From: Nicoliella lavandulae
Lineage (GTDB): Bacteria; Bacillota; Bacilli; Lactobacillales; Lactobacillaceae
Direction: 5' to 3'
Assembly: GCF_037546185.1 (NCBI RefSeq)
Contig: NZ_JAWMWH010000001.1
Coordinates: 1,054,001 to 1,118,000 of the forward strand
DNA: 64,000 nt
Positions within the stretch are counted from its first letter, which is position 1. The number at the start of each line of letters is the position of its first letter. The notes under the pieces were generated by a model. It worked only from the letters and a program-made list of their open reading frames with translations. It searched no databases and was not told the DNA's origin. Positions 7,289 to 17,245 of this stretch are shown piece after piece. Made by a program: the position numbers and the translations under genes.

Positions 7289-9703
7289 ATGCTTGTTTCT
7301 TATAAATGGCTAAAGGAATACTTGGACCTAACCGTTCCAGTTGATGAATTAGCCGAAAAAATCGAAAGAACCGCTGTCGAAGTTGATGGGGTGGTTAAAC
7401 CAAGTGCTGGACTTAAAAAATTAGTGGTGGGAGAAGTTGTTTCAATGGAACCCCATCCAGATTCAGACCATTTGAATGTCTGTCAAGTAGACATTGGTGA
7501 AGATGAACCCATCCAAATTGTGTGTGGGGCGCCCAATGTTCAACCCGGCAAAAAGGTAATTACCGCAGTCCACGGAGCGCGGGTTGCTGGCAACATGAAG
7601 ATCAAGCGTAGTAAGATGCGCGGGGTCCAATCTAATGGAATGCTATGTGCCTTAGATGAAATCGGCTTCGATAAGAGCGTGGTCCCAGCTGAATGGGCAG
7701 ATGGAATTTACTTCCTGCCTGACGACGCTAAGTTAGGGGCTGACGTTTATCCTTATCTTGGGATGGACGATGAATTAATCGATCTAGATGTCACGCCAAA
7801 CCGGGGTGATATGCTTAGTATTTATGGGACTGCTCATGAATTAGCTGCTATCTATGACTTACCATTGAACTTAGATCATCCCGATTTAAAGGAAAATGGG
7901 GATGCGCAAACGAGTGATTTAATTCAAGCTAGCGTTGATGATGCCATTGCACCTAACTATAATGTCCGGGTGCTTAGTAATGTAAAGGTACAACCAAGTC
8001 CCCTTTGGATTCAAATTCGGCTTTGGAATGCCGGAATTAAGCCCATTAACAACGTGGTGGATGCCACTAACTACATGATGCTTAAGTATGGTCAACCAAT
8101 GCATGCTTATGACATGGATAAGTTAAATGGCCATCAACTAAACGTTCGCTATGCTAAAGCCGGCGAACAACTTAAGACGCTAAATGAAAATGACAATGAA
8201 TTAACTACCGATGACATTATTGTTGCTGACGCTGAACGACCAGTGGCACTAGCAGGGGTCATGGGTGGCTTTGATAGCCAAGTTACTGCTGATACGAAAA
8301 ATGTCGTATTAGAAAGCGCAACGTTTGATTCCGTGAAGGTTAGAAAAACGGCTCAACGGCACTTGATTCATACTGACGCCTCACAACGGTTTGAACGGGG
8401 CGTTGACCACGCAACCGTTCGGGAAGCAATGGATGCAGCTGCTGAAATGATTAGCCATGATGGGGATGCTGAGGTTGCTAAGGGTATTGTAACGGCCAGT
8501 GATGACCACTTAGCACCAGTTAAGGTAATGACCACCACTGCTCGAATCAATCAAGTATTAGGGACTGCTTTATCCACCGCTGAGATCACAAATATCTTTG
8601 AACGGCTTGGCTTTAGCGTTGCCGAACAAGGAACTGAACTAGTGGTAACCGTTCCAGTTCGGCGCTTAGACATCCAAATTCAGGCGGACTTATTTGAAGA
8701 AGTAGCACGAATTTATGGCTATGATAACTTACCAAGCACCCTCCCAGTTAGTCGGACGACGGTGGGGAGTTTAACTGAAAAGCAACATTTGATCAGAAAA
8801 ACTCGGCATACCTTAGAAGCAGCTGGATTGACCCATGCAATTTCATATGCATTGACATCAGCTGATAAGGCTGCTTCATTTATGATGCGAGAAAGTGCAT
8901 CAACTAGTTTGAGTTTCCCAATGAGTAGTGATCATACGACCCTTCGGATGAACTTAATTAGTGGCTTATTGAATGACATTGCTTATAACCAAGCAAGAAG
9001 CGTGAACGACGTGGCACTTTATGAACAAGGACGGGTCTTTTACAAGGATTCTGCTGACCAAGACCGTCCAGTTGAAGTGGAACACGTTGCCGGTGCAATT
9101 ACCGGGACGTTGACTAACGCTAGTTGGAATCACCGGCCCAGTGCAGTTGATTTCTATCAATTAAAGGGCATCGTGGACTTGTTCTTAGCCGAATTAAGCG
9201 TAGCTGGGGACGTTGAATACCAAGCTACTGATCAATACCCAGATATGCATCCTGGTCGGACAGCCAACGTATTGATTCACGGACATCAAGTTGGTTTTAT
9301 TGGTCAAGTTCACCCGAACGTGGCTAAGGAATACAAGATTAAACCAACCTATGTATTTGAATTCGACCTTCAACAATTAATCGACATGCCAAAACAAGAA
9401 CAACAATATCACGTAATTTCTAAGTACCCATCAGTTAGTCGTGACATTGCGATGTTAGTTGATAAATCAGTTACCAACGAACAAATTGTAGCCGTAATTA
9501 AAAAACGGGGTGGGGCCTTCTTAACGAATGTGCATCTATTTGATTTGTTCGAAGGTAAGGGCATCCCTGAAGGTAAGAAGTCAATTGCTTACTCCCTCAC
9601 TTATCAAAATCCAAATGACACCATGGTTGACGATGATGTAAATAAGGCCTTCGAAAAGGTTACCAAAGCCTTAGTAAATGAATTTGATGTTACAATTCGT
9701 TAA
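7289..9703 (+). CDS. pheT: Phenylalanyl-tRNA synthetase beta subunit
   Basis: An 804-residue beta subunit. Domains in order: a tRNA-binding OB fold (about 40-150, with PHPDSDHLNVCQVDIG), the B3/B4 editing domain (about 210-385), B5 domain (about 405-475), catalytic-like core, and C-terminal anticodon-binding FDX-ACB domain (about 710-804, starting at SKYPSVSRDIAMLVD). The length is normal for the full bacterial form. AAGGAGG precedes ATG 7289. It forms a T-box-controlled operon with pheS. Confidence 0.98.
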   Translation: MLVSYKWLKEYLDLTVPVDELAEKIERTAVEVDGVVKPSAGLKKLVVGEVVSMEPHPDSDHLNVCQVDIGEDEPIQIVCGAPNVQPGKKVITAVHGARVAGNMKIKRSKMRGVQSNGMLCALDEIGFDKSVVPAEWADGIYFLPDDAKLGADVYPYLGMDDELIDLDVTPNRGDMLSIYGTAHELAAIYDLPLNLDHPDLKENGDAQTSDLIQASVDDAIAPNYNVRVLSNVKVQPSPLWIQIRLWNAGIKPINNVVDATNYMMLKYGQPMHAYDMDKLNGHQLNVRYAKAGEQLKTLNENDNELTTDDIIVADAERPVALAGVMGGFDSQVTADTKNVVLESATFDSVKVRKTAQRHLIHTDASQRFERGVDHATVREAMDAAAEMISHDGDAEVAKGIVTASDDHLAPVKVMTTTARINQVLGTALSTAEITNIFERLGFSVAEQGTELVVTVPVRRLDIQIQADLFEEVARIYGYDNLPSTLPVSRTTVGSLTEKQHLIRKTRHTLEAAGLTHAISYALTSADKAASFMMRESASTSLSFPMSSDHTTLRMNLISGLLNDIAYNQARSVNDVALYEQGRVFYKDSADQDRPVEVEHVAGAITGTLTNASWNHRPSAVDFYQLKGIVDLFLAELSVAGDVEYQATDQYPDMHPGRTANVLIHGHQVGFIGQVHPNVAKEYKIKPTYVFEFDLQQLIDMPKQEQQYHVISKYPSVSRDIAMLVDKSVTNEQIVAVIKKRGGAFLTNVHLFDLFEGKGIPEGKKSIAYSLTYQNPNDTMVDDDVNKAFEKVTKALVNEFDVTIR

Positions 9704-9741
9704 TTACGGGGTTCAATTAAAAGTGAATGGAGGCAGTAGCA

Positions 9742-10872
9742 TTGAGTGAACATTCTTCTGATTCAAAACCAACTTCACAGGTGCCTACTAAATTTGGTAG
9801 AAAGATAATCCTCTGGATCGTCTCAATTTTGATTATTTTATTTTGCTTCATCATTTTTCTGGGCCATAATTACATTAAAACCTCGCTCAAGCCATTGAAT
9901 CCATCGGATCAACAAACCAAGGAAATTAACATTCCAATGGGAGCTTCCGATAAACGAATTGGCTCGATTTTACAAGACAGTGGAATCGTTAAAAGTGGAA
10001 TCGTCTTTGATTATTATGTCAAAGCCCATAACATCACTAATTTTCGTTCCGGGTACTATGAATTTGCGCCATCAATGAGTTTAGATGAAATTGCTAAGCT
10101 ATTGAAAAAAGGTGGTTCACCAGAGTCACTTCGGGCCCTTCGGGGTAAAGTCGTGGTCAGAGAAGGTGATGACATTGATGCCATCGCTGATATGGTTGCC
10201 CAACGGACTAACTACACGCGCAATGAATTTTATCAATTAGTCAACGATAAACAATTTGTTAAGCAACTTGCTAAGCGCTACCCGAAATTACTCGGGGGTG
10301 TGGCAAAGGATAGTTCTGCCCGGTATCTGTTAGAAGGGTATTTGTATCCGGCAACTTATAGTGCTAATGGGACTAGTAATTTAAAGCAATTAGTGGCCCA
10401 AATGGTTGCTAAGACTGACACAGAGCTAAAACCATATTATAATGAAATCAAGAAGCGTAATTTAACCGTTCAACAACTTTTAACTGTGGCTTCATTAGTT
10501 GAAGGTGAAAATGTGAATGCTAAAAACGGTGCAATTATTGCTGGAGTTTTATATAATAAGTTTAATAGTGGTCTGCCTTTGAATTCTACGGTGGCGATTG
10601 CATATGCATCCAATAACCATTCTAGTAAGTTAACTAGTAAGGACTATGCAGTAAAATCACCTTATAATTTAACGCTGAACCTTGGATTTGGGCCGGGCCC
10701 AGTTAACAACCCTAGTTTAGAGTTTATTCAAGTCGCATTGTATCCAAAGGATCGATCTAAAGGCTATTTATACTATTTAAATGATATGGCTAATAAGCGG
10801 GTCTTTTATTCGCAAAATAAGATTAGCTCATTAAAGAGTATTGGTACTGATACGACCAAGCAAAACGATTAA
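9742..10872 (+). CDS. mltG: Endolytic murein transglycosylase MltG (YceG-like)
   Basis: A 376-residue single-pass membrane protein. A short cytoplasmic N-terminus is followed by a membrane segment (IILWIVSILIILFCFIIFLG) and a YceG domain. The catalytic Glu is expected at residue 254 in LTVASLVEGENVNAKNG; C-terminal motifs PYNLTLNLGFGPGPVNNPS match the family. It cleaves nascent glycan strands and so limits their length. An in-frame ATG at 9727 overlaps the ribosome site, so TTG 9742, eight bases after GGAGG, is the better start. The residue after the catalytic Glu is Gly rather than the more usual Lys. It is followed closely by udk and greA, the common lactobacillar order. Confidence 0.94.
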   Translation: MSEHSSDSKPTSQVPTKFGRKIILWIVSILIILFCFIIFLGHNYIKTSLKPLNPSDQQTKEINIPMGASDKRIGSILQDSGIVKSGIVFDYYVKAHNITNFRSGYYEFAPSMSLDEIAKLLKKGGSPESLRALRGKVVVREGDDIDAIADMVAQRTNYTRNEFYQLVNDKQFVKQLAKRYPKLLGGVAKDSSARYLLEGYLYPATYSANGTSNLKQLVAQMVAKTDTELKPYYNEIKKRNLTVQQLLTVASLVEGENVNAKNGAIIAGVLYNKFNSGLPLNSTVAIAYASNNHSSKLTSKDYAVKSPYNLTLNLGFGPGPVNNPSLEFIQVALYPKDRSKGYLYYLNDMANKRVFYSQNKISSLKSIGTDTTKQND

Positions 10873-10885
10873 GGAGATTATCATT

Positions 10886-11560
10886 ATGACAGAAAAAAGA
10901 AAACGGCCAGTTGTAATTGGTGTTACCGGTGGTTCTGGAAGTGGGAAGACGACGGTTAGTCGCTCGATTTTTAACCATCTCCTTGGTAATTCATTAATGA
11001 TCTTACAACAAGATGCTTACTATAAGGACCAATCACACAAGACCATGGCAGAACGGGAATTAACTAACTATGACCATCCCCTTGCGTTTGATACCGATCT
11101 ATTAATTAAACAATTAAACCAATTACTCGACTATAAGGCAATTGAAAAGCCAGTTTATGACTACACGAAGCTTACTCGAAGCAGTGAGACTGTACATCAA
11201 GAACCAATGGATGTTATCATCTTGGAAGGGATTTTAGTCTTAGATGATAAGCGCCTGCGGGACTTGATGGATATTAAGGTCTTCGTTGATACGGATGATG
11301 ATATCCGATTGATTAGACGCATTCGTCGTGATACTCAAGAACGGGGCCGCACGGTTGATGAAGTAATCCAACAATATCTAGATACAGTGCGCCCAATGTA
11401 TCATGAATTTATCGAACCTACCAAACGGAATGCTGATATTATCATTCCTGAAGGTGGGAAGAACGAAGTGGCGATTGATCTATTGACCACTAAGATTAAA
11501 TCAATTTTAATCCAACACGGGAATCACCGGGTTGAAAACAACATTGATACGTCAATTTAA
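10886..11560 (+). CDS. udk: Uridine kinase
   Basis: A 224-residue P-loop kinase with Walker A GVTGGSGSGKTTVS near the N-terminus, then QQDAYYKDQ, YDHPLAFD, VYDYTKLTR and the IRRIRRDTQERGRT region, all typical of uridine/cytidine kinase in pyrimidine salvage. An open frame extends upstream to 10841, but ATG 10886 is chosen because AAGGAG overlaps the mltG stop at a normal distance and the family N-terminus begins there. The gap to greA is 29 bp. Confidence 0.97.
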   Translation: MTEKRKRPVVIGVTGGSGSGKTTVSRSIFNHLLGNSLMILQQDAYYKDQSHKTMAERELTNYDHPLAFDTDLLIKQLNQLLDYKAIEKPVYDYTKLTRSSETVHQEPMDVIILEGILVLDDKRLRDLMDIKVFVDTDDDIRLIRRIRRDTQERGRTVDEVIQQYLDTVRPMYHEFIEPTKRNADIIIPEGGKNEVAIDLLTTKIKSILIQHGNHRVENNIDTSI

Positions 11561-11589
11561 AAATACTTTAAGTGAAAGGAAGAATTATA

Positions 11590-12066
11590 ATGCCAAAAGA
11601 TGAAAAATTTCCAATGACCGCCGAAGGGAAAGAAAACCTTCAAAAAGAATTAGAAAACTTACGGTTAAACGAACGTCCTAAGATTATTGAACGAATTAAG
11701 ATTGCCAGAAGTTATGGTGATTTATCTGAAAACTCAGAATATGAATCCGCTAAGAACGAACAAAGTATGCTAGAAGGCCGGATTTCCACCATTGAACACA
11801 TGCTTCAATACGCTGAAGTGGTGGACAATGCTGAAACTGATTCAGACCTAGTTAACGTTGGTAAAAAGGTAACGTTTGAAGAACAACCAGATGGTGAACC
11901 AGAAACTTACCAAATCGTTGGGGCCGCAGAAGCCGATCCAATGGCTGGTAAAATTTCCAATGATTCCCCAATTGCTAAGGGCTTGTTAGGAAACAAGTTA
12001 AATGACATCGTTACCATTAAGATTCCAGCTGGTGACATGATCGTAAAGATTACTAAGGTTGAATAA
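11590..12066 (+). CDS. greA: Transcription elongation factor GreA
   Basis: A 158-residue factor that rescues backtracked RNA polymerase by stimulating transcript cleavage. The N-terminal coiled-coil arm carries the conserved tip GDLSENSEYESAKNEQ with its acidic residues. The C-terminal FKBP-like domain follows (VGAAEADPMAGKISNDSP, GLLGNK). ATG 11590, after AAAGGAAG, is preferred to an upstream in-frame GTG at 11572. A strong terminator follows. Confidence 0.98.
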   Translation: MPKDEKFPMTAEGKENLQKELENLRLNERPKIIERIKIARSYGDLSENSEYESAKNEQSMLEGRISTIEHMLQYAEVVDNAETDSDLVNVGKKVTFEEQPDGEPETYQIVGAAEADPMAGKISNDSPIAKGLLGNKLNDIVTIKIPAGDMIVKITKVE

Positions 12067-12083
12067 ACTTAATATGGATAATA

Positions 12084-12113
12084 AAAAAACGACCAATTTT
12101 TGGTCGTTTTTTT
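12084..12113. terminator. Bidirectional terminator between greA and the YfhO gene
   Basis: The hairpin AAAAAACGACCA / TGGTCGTTTTTT has a perfect stem, an A-run on one side and a T-run on the other. It lies between convergent genes. Confidence 0.94.
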
Positions 12114-12114
12114 A

Positions 12115-14736
12115 TTATCTTGATTTACGCTTTTTAAGCCATTGCCACCCAACGATGGTAATTATGATGGAACTAAGACTAATAATGATGCCAGGGGTCA
12201 ATAATGGTGGCCAGTAGTATAATTTAATCGAATAGTGGCCGGGTTTTAAGTCTGCCCCTACGAACATCTTAGACCACTCTTTAATTGGATGGGGCTTGCC
12301 GTTCACTAATAAGTGCCAACCCTTGGCGTACGGGATGGTAGTAGCCAGAGCTTGGTGTTTTTGATGAATGTTGATCGTTCCAATAAACTCCCGGCTGTTA
12401 AAGTGCGTAATCTTAAGTGGATTTTGTTGTAACTTCTTGACCTGGGTCTCGAAGTCCTGATTATGGAATTGATAAAGCGTGAAGTTTTGCAATAACACGC
12501 TAGACTTCGTTAGTTCTACATTGATCGTAATTGGTTTACCCTTGTCCTTAGAAGCCACGTTCACAATGACCGTATTTCGATAGGTAGGGTATTGATTCAA
12601 CGGCACCCCATTACGATAGATTTTAACGTTTTGGCTATTTTGAGAACTGCCCAAATTGATTGCATTGCCCAGGGTTAGGTAGTAAGAATCATTTGTTTGA
12701 GGGGTAAACGTTAGCATCATGTGGGCGGGTTTTAACAGGTTCTTCTTTTGTAAGAAGGCCCCGGTCAGATTCGATTGTCTAGGAACATTGACGAACGTCG
12801 AACTGTCAAAGTTGATTGGTGTGAACATGCGATGTTGATATGTCCGCCCAATTAAATTGTTGAAGATCGTTGATTGGTAAGTAGTTGGATCAACAGCTCT
12901 ATTTTGGTTAAAGATTTGATTGCTACTTGCGAATGCAATCGGTAGGGCATATTGATTGCGATACGTTTGAACGTTGTGTTGAGTTCGCATTAGATTGTAT
13001 TGATTTAAGTCCGGTTTAGTGGTTAGTGCCTGCAAGTATTGATTGCTGTCCGGATTACTAGCGTTTAAGAAATACTTCATTGATAGGAATGAATCACTTA
13101 ACAACGTTCCATTGGAATATTCGGTGAATCCATCACCATCTGGTTGACCAATGTTTTCCATAAATTGCGGCATGGTTTTTTCAAACGTCGATGAGAAATG
13201 ATCGCCGCCGTTATAATTGGCTTCGAATGGATCGTCCTTGGTTCGATAGAACGTTTTACCAATCCGATAGAATGAGTCATCACTAGCTTTAATTTGATCC
13301 ACCGGTCGTTTAAGATTGGTAGTGTAATTGACGTAGTTAGGATTAGTAACGTAGGAAATGTTGTTTAGCGAACTAAAGACGTTATAGCCCATTTCACCAA
13401 TTACTAAAACAATCATGGCGGCGGAAAAGGCCTTGGATGGTTGTCCAAAGAATACTAACACGATTGCGGCAATCATTAATACCGTTCCAATTACGATGTT
13501 TTCAGTCGTCAAAAAGTTATTGAATTGCTTTAGGTTTAACGTAATGTAAATGATTCCAGCGGCAATGATGGCAATGATGATCATTTTGGCCCACTGCTTT
13601 AATTCATGAATTTGATTAAAAGCGCGGTTACCGAGAAGAATAACCCAAAAACAGAAGATAAATGAGAATCGGTATGGATACCAGATTGGAAATTGCATCG
13701 CATGCCAGAATAAATCCAGCGGCTTTAAGCACATCGATAGGAGCAAGAAGGCCGTTACTAGCCCGGCGGCAATCTTTTGGCTGGGTTTGATCGTCCGCAG
13801 GAAAAAGAATGCGACGAATGTAATGATTGCCACACTACCGATGAACACATTGGGCGTTCCGTTCGGCATTTGATCAAAGTTAAACGCCCCGTTAAAGAAC
13901 TTACCGATCAAGTTGATCGGATTATATTCAAACTGCCATTTGACGTTAGTAACGGTGTATTCGGCTTTACTGGTCAGTAGCGCTGAATAAGTAGGTAATA
14001 GGAAAAAAGCACTTAATCCACCAGCTAGTAGGGATGTTCCAGCAAATCGACCGATATTTTGGCTAGTGGCTTTTAAGCCCTGCCAATTGACCACTGCGTA
14101 GTAGGCAAAGTACAGTACGGCAAAAATACAAATCATGTATGCCATGTAGTAATTAATGATCAACATGGCAGTTAAACTAATTAAATATGTGCGGATGCGA
14201 TGGGTATCAACAATGCGCTCAATTCCTAGCACGATTAACGGTAACCAGATCATCCCATCTAACCAAATTAAATTTAATTGATTAGCGATGATCCAGCCGT
14301 TGAGTGCATACATTGTGGCCCACGCAGGAATTAAATGGACCTGCGTGTTCGATTTACGGTATAATAAATAGGCAAAGCTAAGTCCAGCTAATCCATATTT
14401 TAAAACGGTGACCAATAGGATGCCTGAAGCTAGCTGCTTAAGTGGAAATAATAAAAGGACTAAGTTAACCGGGCTCATTAAGTAATAAGCCCATAGTCCC
14501 ACCATTTCACCACCCAATGCTTTTGAAAATGAATAAAAAAAGCTACTGGGGTTGCTAGTGACCGCGTGCTTAAAGTAGGCAAAAAAGTCAACATATTGTT
14601 GGCCCATGTCGACCGTTAGGATACTTTGGTCACCAAATGGTGCCATGTTGCGGTACCAAAAGTAACATGTCATAATAACAAATGGAATTAAGAAGCTAAG
14701 GATTAAATACCATCTGCTTTTTAAAAAACGAATCAT
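12115..14736 (-). CDS. YfhO-family multi-pass membrane protein
   Basis: An 873-residue protein with about a dozen membrane segments in the N-terminal 450 residues, a large extracytoplasmic domain (about 460-840) and a final membrane segment before a basic KKRKSR tail. N-terminal motifs are VDMGQQYVDFFAYF and ALGGEMVGLWAYYLMSP, typical of YfhO proteins, a GT-C-like group implicated in glycosylation of teichoic acids or other surface polymers in Bacillus and relatives. The nearby giant Ser-rich proteins make a surface-glycosylation role attractive, but nothing in the sequence shows the acceptor. It is transcribed alone, divergently from the penicillin-binding protein gene. Confidence 0.9.
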   Translation of the reverse strand: MIRFLKSRWYLILSFLIPFVIMTCYFWYRNMAPFGDQSILTVDMGQQYVDFFAYFKHAVTSNPSSFFYSFSKALGGEMVGLWAYYLMSPVNLVLLLFPLKQLASGILLVTVLKYGLAGLSFAYLLYRKSNTQVHLIPAWATMYALNGWIIANQLNLIWLDGMIWLPLIVLGIERIVDTHRIRTYLISLTAMLIINYYMAYMICIFAVLYFAYYAVVNWQGLKATSQNIGRFAGTSLLAGGLSAFFLLPTYSALLTSKAEYTVTNVKWQFEYNPINLIGKFFNGAFNFDQMPNGTPNVFIGSVAIITFVAFFFLRTIKPSQKIAAGLVTAFLLLSMCLKPLDLFWHAMQFPIWYPYRFSFIFCFWVILLGNRAFNQIHELKQWAKMIIIAIIAAGIIYITLNLKQFNNFLTTENIVIGTVLMIAAIVLVFFGQPSKAFSAAMIVLVIGEMGYNVFSSLNNISYVTNPNYVNYTTNLKRPVDQIKASDDSFYRIGKTFYRTKDDPFEANYNGGDHFSSTFEKTMPQFMENIGQPDGDGFTEYSNGTLLSDSFLSMKYFLNASNPDSNQYLQALTTKPDLNQYNLMRTQHNVQTYRNQYALPIAFASSNQIFNQNRAVDPTTYQSTIFNNLIGRTYQHRMFTPINFDSSTFVNVPRQSNLTGAFLQKKNLLKPAHMMLTFTPQTNDSYYLTLGNAINLGSSQNSQNVKIYRNGVPLNQYPTYRNTVIVNVASKDKGKPITINVELTKSSVLLQNFTLYQFHNQDFETQVKKLQQNPLKITHFNSREFIGTINIHQKHQALATTIPYAKGWHLLVNGKPHPIKEWSKMFVGADLKPGHYSIKLYYWPPLLTPGIIISLSSIIITIVGWQWLKKRKSR

Positions 14737-14784
14737 TAATTCTGCACCTCAAATATAAAATAAATTAAAAAATAGATATTTTCA

Positions 14785-14813
14785 TTGTACATTCTTTACG
14801 AAGTAAATAAAAT
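14785..14813 (+). promoter_or_regulatory. Promoter of the penicillin-binding protein gene
   Basis: TTGTAC (14785-14790) and TAAAAT (14808-14813), 17 bp apart, in the divergent region before the PBP gene. Confidence 0.55.
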
Positions 14814-14859
14814 ATCATTATATAGTTAATTAAGAATTGCATAAGGAGATTTGCTAGTT

Positions 14860-16920
14860 TTGAAGAATTTTTTAAGTGGCCTCTTTAAGTCCCATAAAGA
14901 TAATGGGGAATCTAAAATCTCGTTTCGACTCAACTTCGTGTTCGTGATCGTCGGGATTTTATTTGCAGCGCTAATTGGTAAGTTAGCGTATTTGCAAGTG
15001 ATTGAAGGTAACCAATATAAGGCCGAAGTTAATCGTTCTGATACGACGATTAAGACTGATAACGTTCAACGGGGGATGATTTATGATTCCACTGGGAAGC
15101 TATTGGTCGGCAATAATACCCACCGAGCGGTTACATACACCAAGGGGATTAACGTATTACCAGCGAAAATGTATGATATTGCAACAAAGCTTAGTCAATA
15201 TATTAAAGTACCAACTGATTCATTGACCAAGCGTCAAATGGCAACGTATTATATTGCCAGTCCAACTAATGCCGAACAGGTCAAAAATAAGTTAAATGGT
15301 AATTATACGAGTGATAACCTAGATCAAAAAGAATTGGACTATGTTGTCGATCACATCGATTTACCAAGTAGCATGAAGAATGCAGCTACCATTTATACTA
15401 AGATGAATGGTGCCTATCAACTTTCAACGACCTACATCAAGACTAGTAACGTCAGCAATAAAGAAGTTGCCGAAGTGGGTGAACACCTATCTGAAATGCC
15501 TGGCATTGAGATTGGGACTAGTTGGTCCCGTGAATACCCACAAGGGAATGCCATCCAAAGTATTATTGGGACGGTATCATCCGAAAAGATCGGGTTACCT
15601 AGTGACCGTTTGAATCAATTACTTTCCGAAGGCTATTCTAGAAATGATAGTGTGGGGCAAAGTTACCTAGAAGAACAATATGAACCAACCCTTAAGGGAA
15701 CTAAGGCGCAAACGCAAGTTGAAGTAACGCGGGGCACTAGCGTTACTAAGGAAATCAAGAAATACGGTGGTCAAAAGGGTGATAACCTACAATTGACCAT
15801 TAACGATAAGTTCCAAAACAAACTGCAAAGCTTAGTTCGGGATTCTGTGAGCGGCAGTGTTGGTGATTCGACCGGTGCATATGCCGTAGTTATGAATCCA
15901 CATACTGGAGCCATTGTCGGGATTGCCGGGGTGAACCGGAATCCTAAGACTGGTAAATTAACTGATAACGAATTAGGTGCAATCAATAACTCAATCGTTA
16001 TGGGGTCTGTGGTTAAGGGAGCGACTGTTTCCGGAGCATTGATGGATGGTGTGATTACGCCTACTAACAACGTCTTGACTGAAAAGCCAATTATTACCGG
16101 AGGAACTAAGAAGACATCTTGGTTCAATAAAAACGGTGAAGCGAATATGAACATTGATGCCTCTACCGCCCTAGAAGTTTCTTCTAACTCTTATATGATG
16201 CAATTAGCCATGAAAGAAGCCCACTTCAAGTATGTTGAAGGTGGACCATTAACAATGAATCCAAACGTCTTTAATATTATGCGTGGTTACTTTAGTCAGT
16301 TTGGATTAGGGGTTAAGACCGGAATCGATATCCCGGGTGAATCAGCCGGGATTCAAGGACTGGGTGGTTCTGCTAACATTGGGCATGCATTAGACTTATC
16401 ATTTGGGAACTACGATGCCTACACGACATTACAAGTTGCTCAATACATGTCTACGATTGCAAATGGTGGTTACCGTCTTCAACCACACATTGTTCAAGCC
16501 ATTCGTGGTACTACGTCTACTGGAAAACTAGGTCGGGTTAAGTATGAGTTCCAACCTAAGGTTTTAAATGAAATCAACATGACTCAGGCCCAAAAGAAAG
16601 TGGTTACCGATGGATTGTATGACGTGGTTCACGGAACGAACACTTATCGGACTGGAATCAATTTAAATACGATTAAACCTGAAATTTCTGCTAAGACTGG
16701 GACTGCTCAAACTTTCTATGGTGGTAAGCATGGAACTGAAACGGTTACCTTAAGTTTAGCTTCATATGCACCATCCAAGGATCCACAAGTTGTGGTTGCT
16801 TTAGCCATTCCTAATTTACCAACTGATGCAGAATCAAATAATACTAATTTAGCTAAATCAATTTATGATGCATATTGGAAATATGTCCAATCAGCAACGA
16901 CAGTTAGTGATGATAATTAG
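14860..16920 (+). CDS. Class B penicillin-binding protein (transpeptidase)
   Basis: A 686-residue peptidoglycan transpeptidase. A short cytoplasmic tail and a membrane segment (FVFVIVGILFAALIGKLAYL) are followed by the N-terminal pedestal domain and the transpeptidase domain with its three motifs: S383-V-V-K386, S441-S-N443 and K612-T-G614. It belongs to the PBP2b/PbpA group that works with SEDS proteins in cell elongation or division. TTG 14860 is 11 bases from AAGGAG; an in-frame TTG at 14851 would be only 2 bases away. Its position before rpmG, fthC, the rhomboid gene, yqgQ and glcK matches the Bacillus pbpA neighbourhood. There is no strong terminator before rpmG. Confidence 0.95.
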   Translation: MKNFLSGLFKSHKDNGESKISFRLNFVFVIVGILFAALIGKLAYLQVIEGNQYKAEVNRSDTTIKTDNVQRGMIYDSTGKLLVGNNTHRAVTYTKGINVLPAKMYDIATKLSQYIKVPTDSLTKRQMATYYIASPTNAEQVKNKLNGNYTSDNLDQKELDYVVDHIDLPSSMKNAATIYTKMNGAYQLSTTYIKTSNVSNKEVAEVGEHLSEMPGIEIGTSWSREYPQGNAIQSIIGTVSSEKIGLPSDRLNQLLSEGYSRNDSVGQSYLEEQYEPTLKGTKAQTQVEVTRGTSVTKEIKKYGGQKGDNLQLTINDKFQNKLQSLVRDSVSGSVGDSTGAYAVVMNPHTGAIVGIAGVNRNPKTGKLTDNELGAINNSIVMGSVVKGATVSGALMDGVITPTNNVLTEKPIITGGTKKTSWFNKNGEANMNIDASTALEVSSNSYMMQLAMKEAHFKYVEGGPLTMNPNVFNIMRGYFSQFGLGVKTGIDIPGESAGIQGLGGSANIGHALDLSFGNYDAYTTLQVAQYMSTIANGGYRLQPHIVQAIRGTTSTGKLGRVKYEFQPKVLNEINMTQAQKKVVTDGLYDVVHGTNTYRTGINLNTIKPEISAKTGTAQTFYGGKHGTETVTLSLASYAPSKDPQVVVALAIPNLPTDAESNNTNLAKSIYDAYWKYVQSATTVSDDN

Positions 16921-17048
16921 CTGTTAAGTAATTTTCCTTAACATTCTTTTTGAAATTACTAGCATAGTTGCTAAAAAAATGATAAAATGATTTAGTCAAT
17001 AGTTGTTAAACTCAATTAAAAAACTAATTAAAGTTTGGGGGGATAATA

Positions 17049-17198
17049 ATGCGCGTACACATTACCTTAGAATGTACTAATTGTCACGAACGTAACTACT
17101 TATCTAGTAAAAACCGTCGGAACAACCCCGATCGTCTAGAATTAAAGAAGTATTGTCCACGTGACCGTAAAGTTACTTTACACCGTGAAACAAAATAA
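17049..17198 (+). CDS. rpmG: 50S ribosomal protein L33
   Basis: A 49-residue protein starting MRVHITLECTNCHERNYLSS and ending YCPRDRKVTLHRETK. It has the L33 fold and the zinc-ribbon pattern CTNC, but only one cysteine in the second half (YCPRD). The second CxxC is therefore incomplete, as in many lactobacillar L33 proteins. RBS GGGGGGA precedes ATG 17049. A terminator follows directly. Confidence 0.95.
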   Translation: MRVHITLECTNCHERNYLSSKNRRNNPDRLELKKYCPRDRKVTLHRETK

Positions 17199-17227
17199 GG
17201 CTTGGGGTTTAACCCAAACCTTTTTTA
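17197..17227 (+). terminator. Intrinsic terminator after rpmG
   Basis: The hairpin AAGGCTTGGG / CCCAAACCTT is followed by a T-run, starting at the rpmG stop. Confidence 0.85.
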
Positions 17228-17245
17228 TTATGTAGGATAATAAAA

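Noticed and set aside
9727..9741. ATG 9727 as the mltG start
   Set aside because: It overlaps the GGAGG ribosome site that serves TTG 9742.
16922..16951. Terminator between the PBP gene and rpmG
   Set aside because: The GTTAAG/CTTAAC stem has only 6 bp, mostly A-T, so it is too weak to call even though T-rich bases follow.
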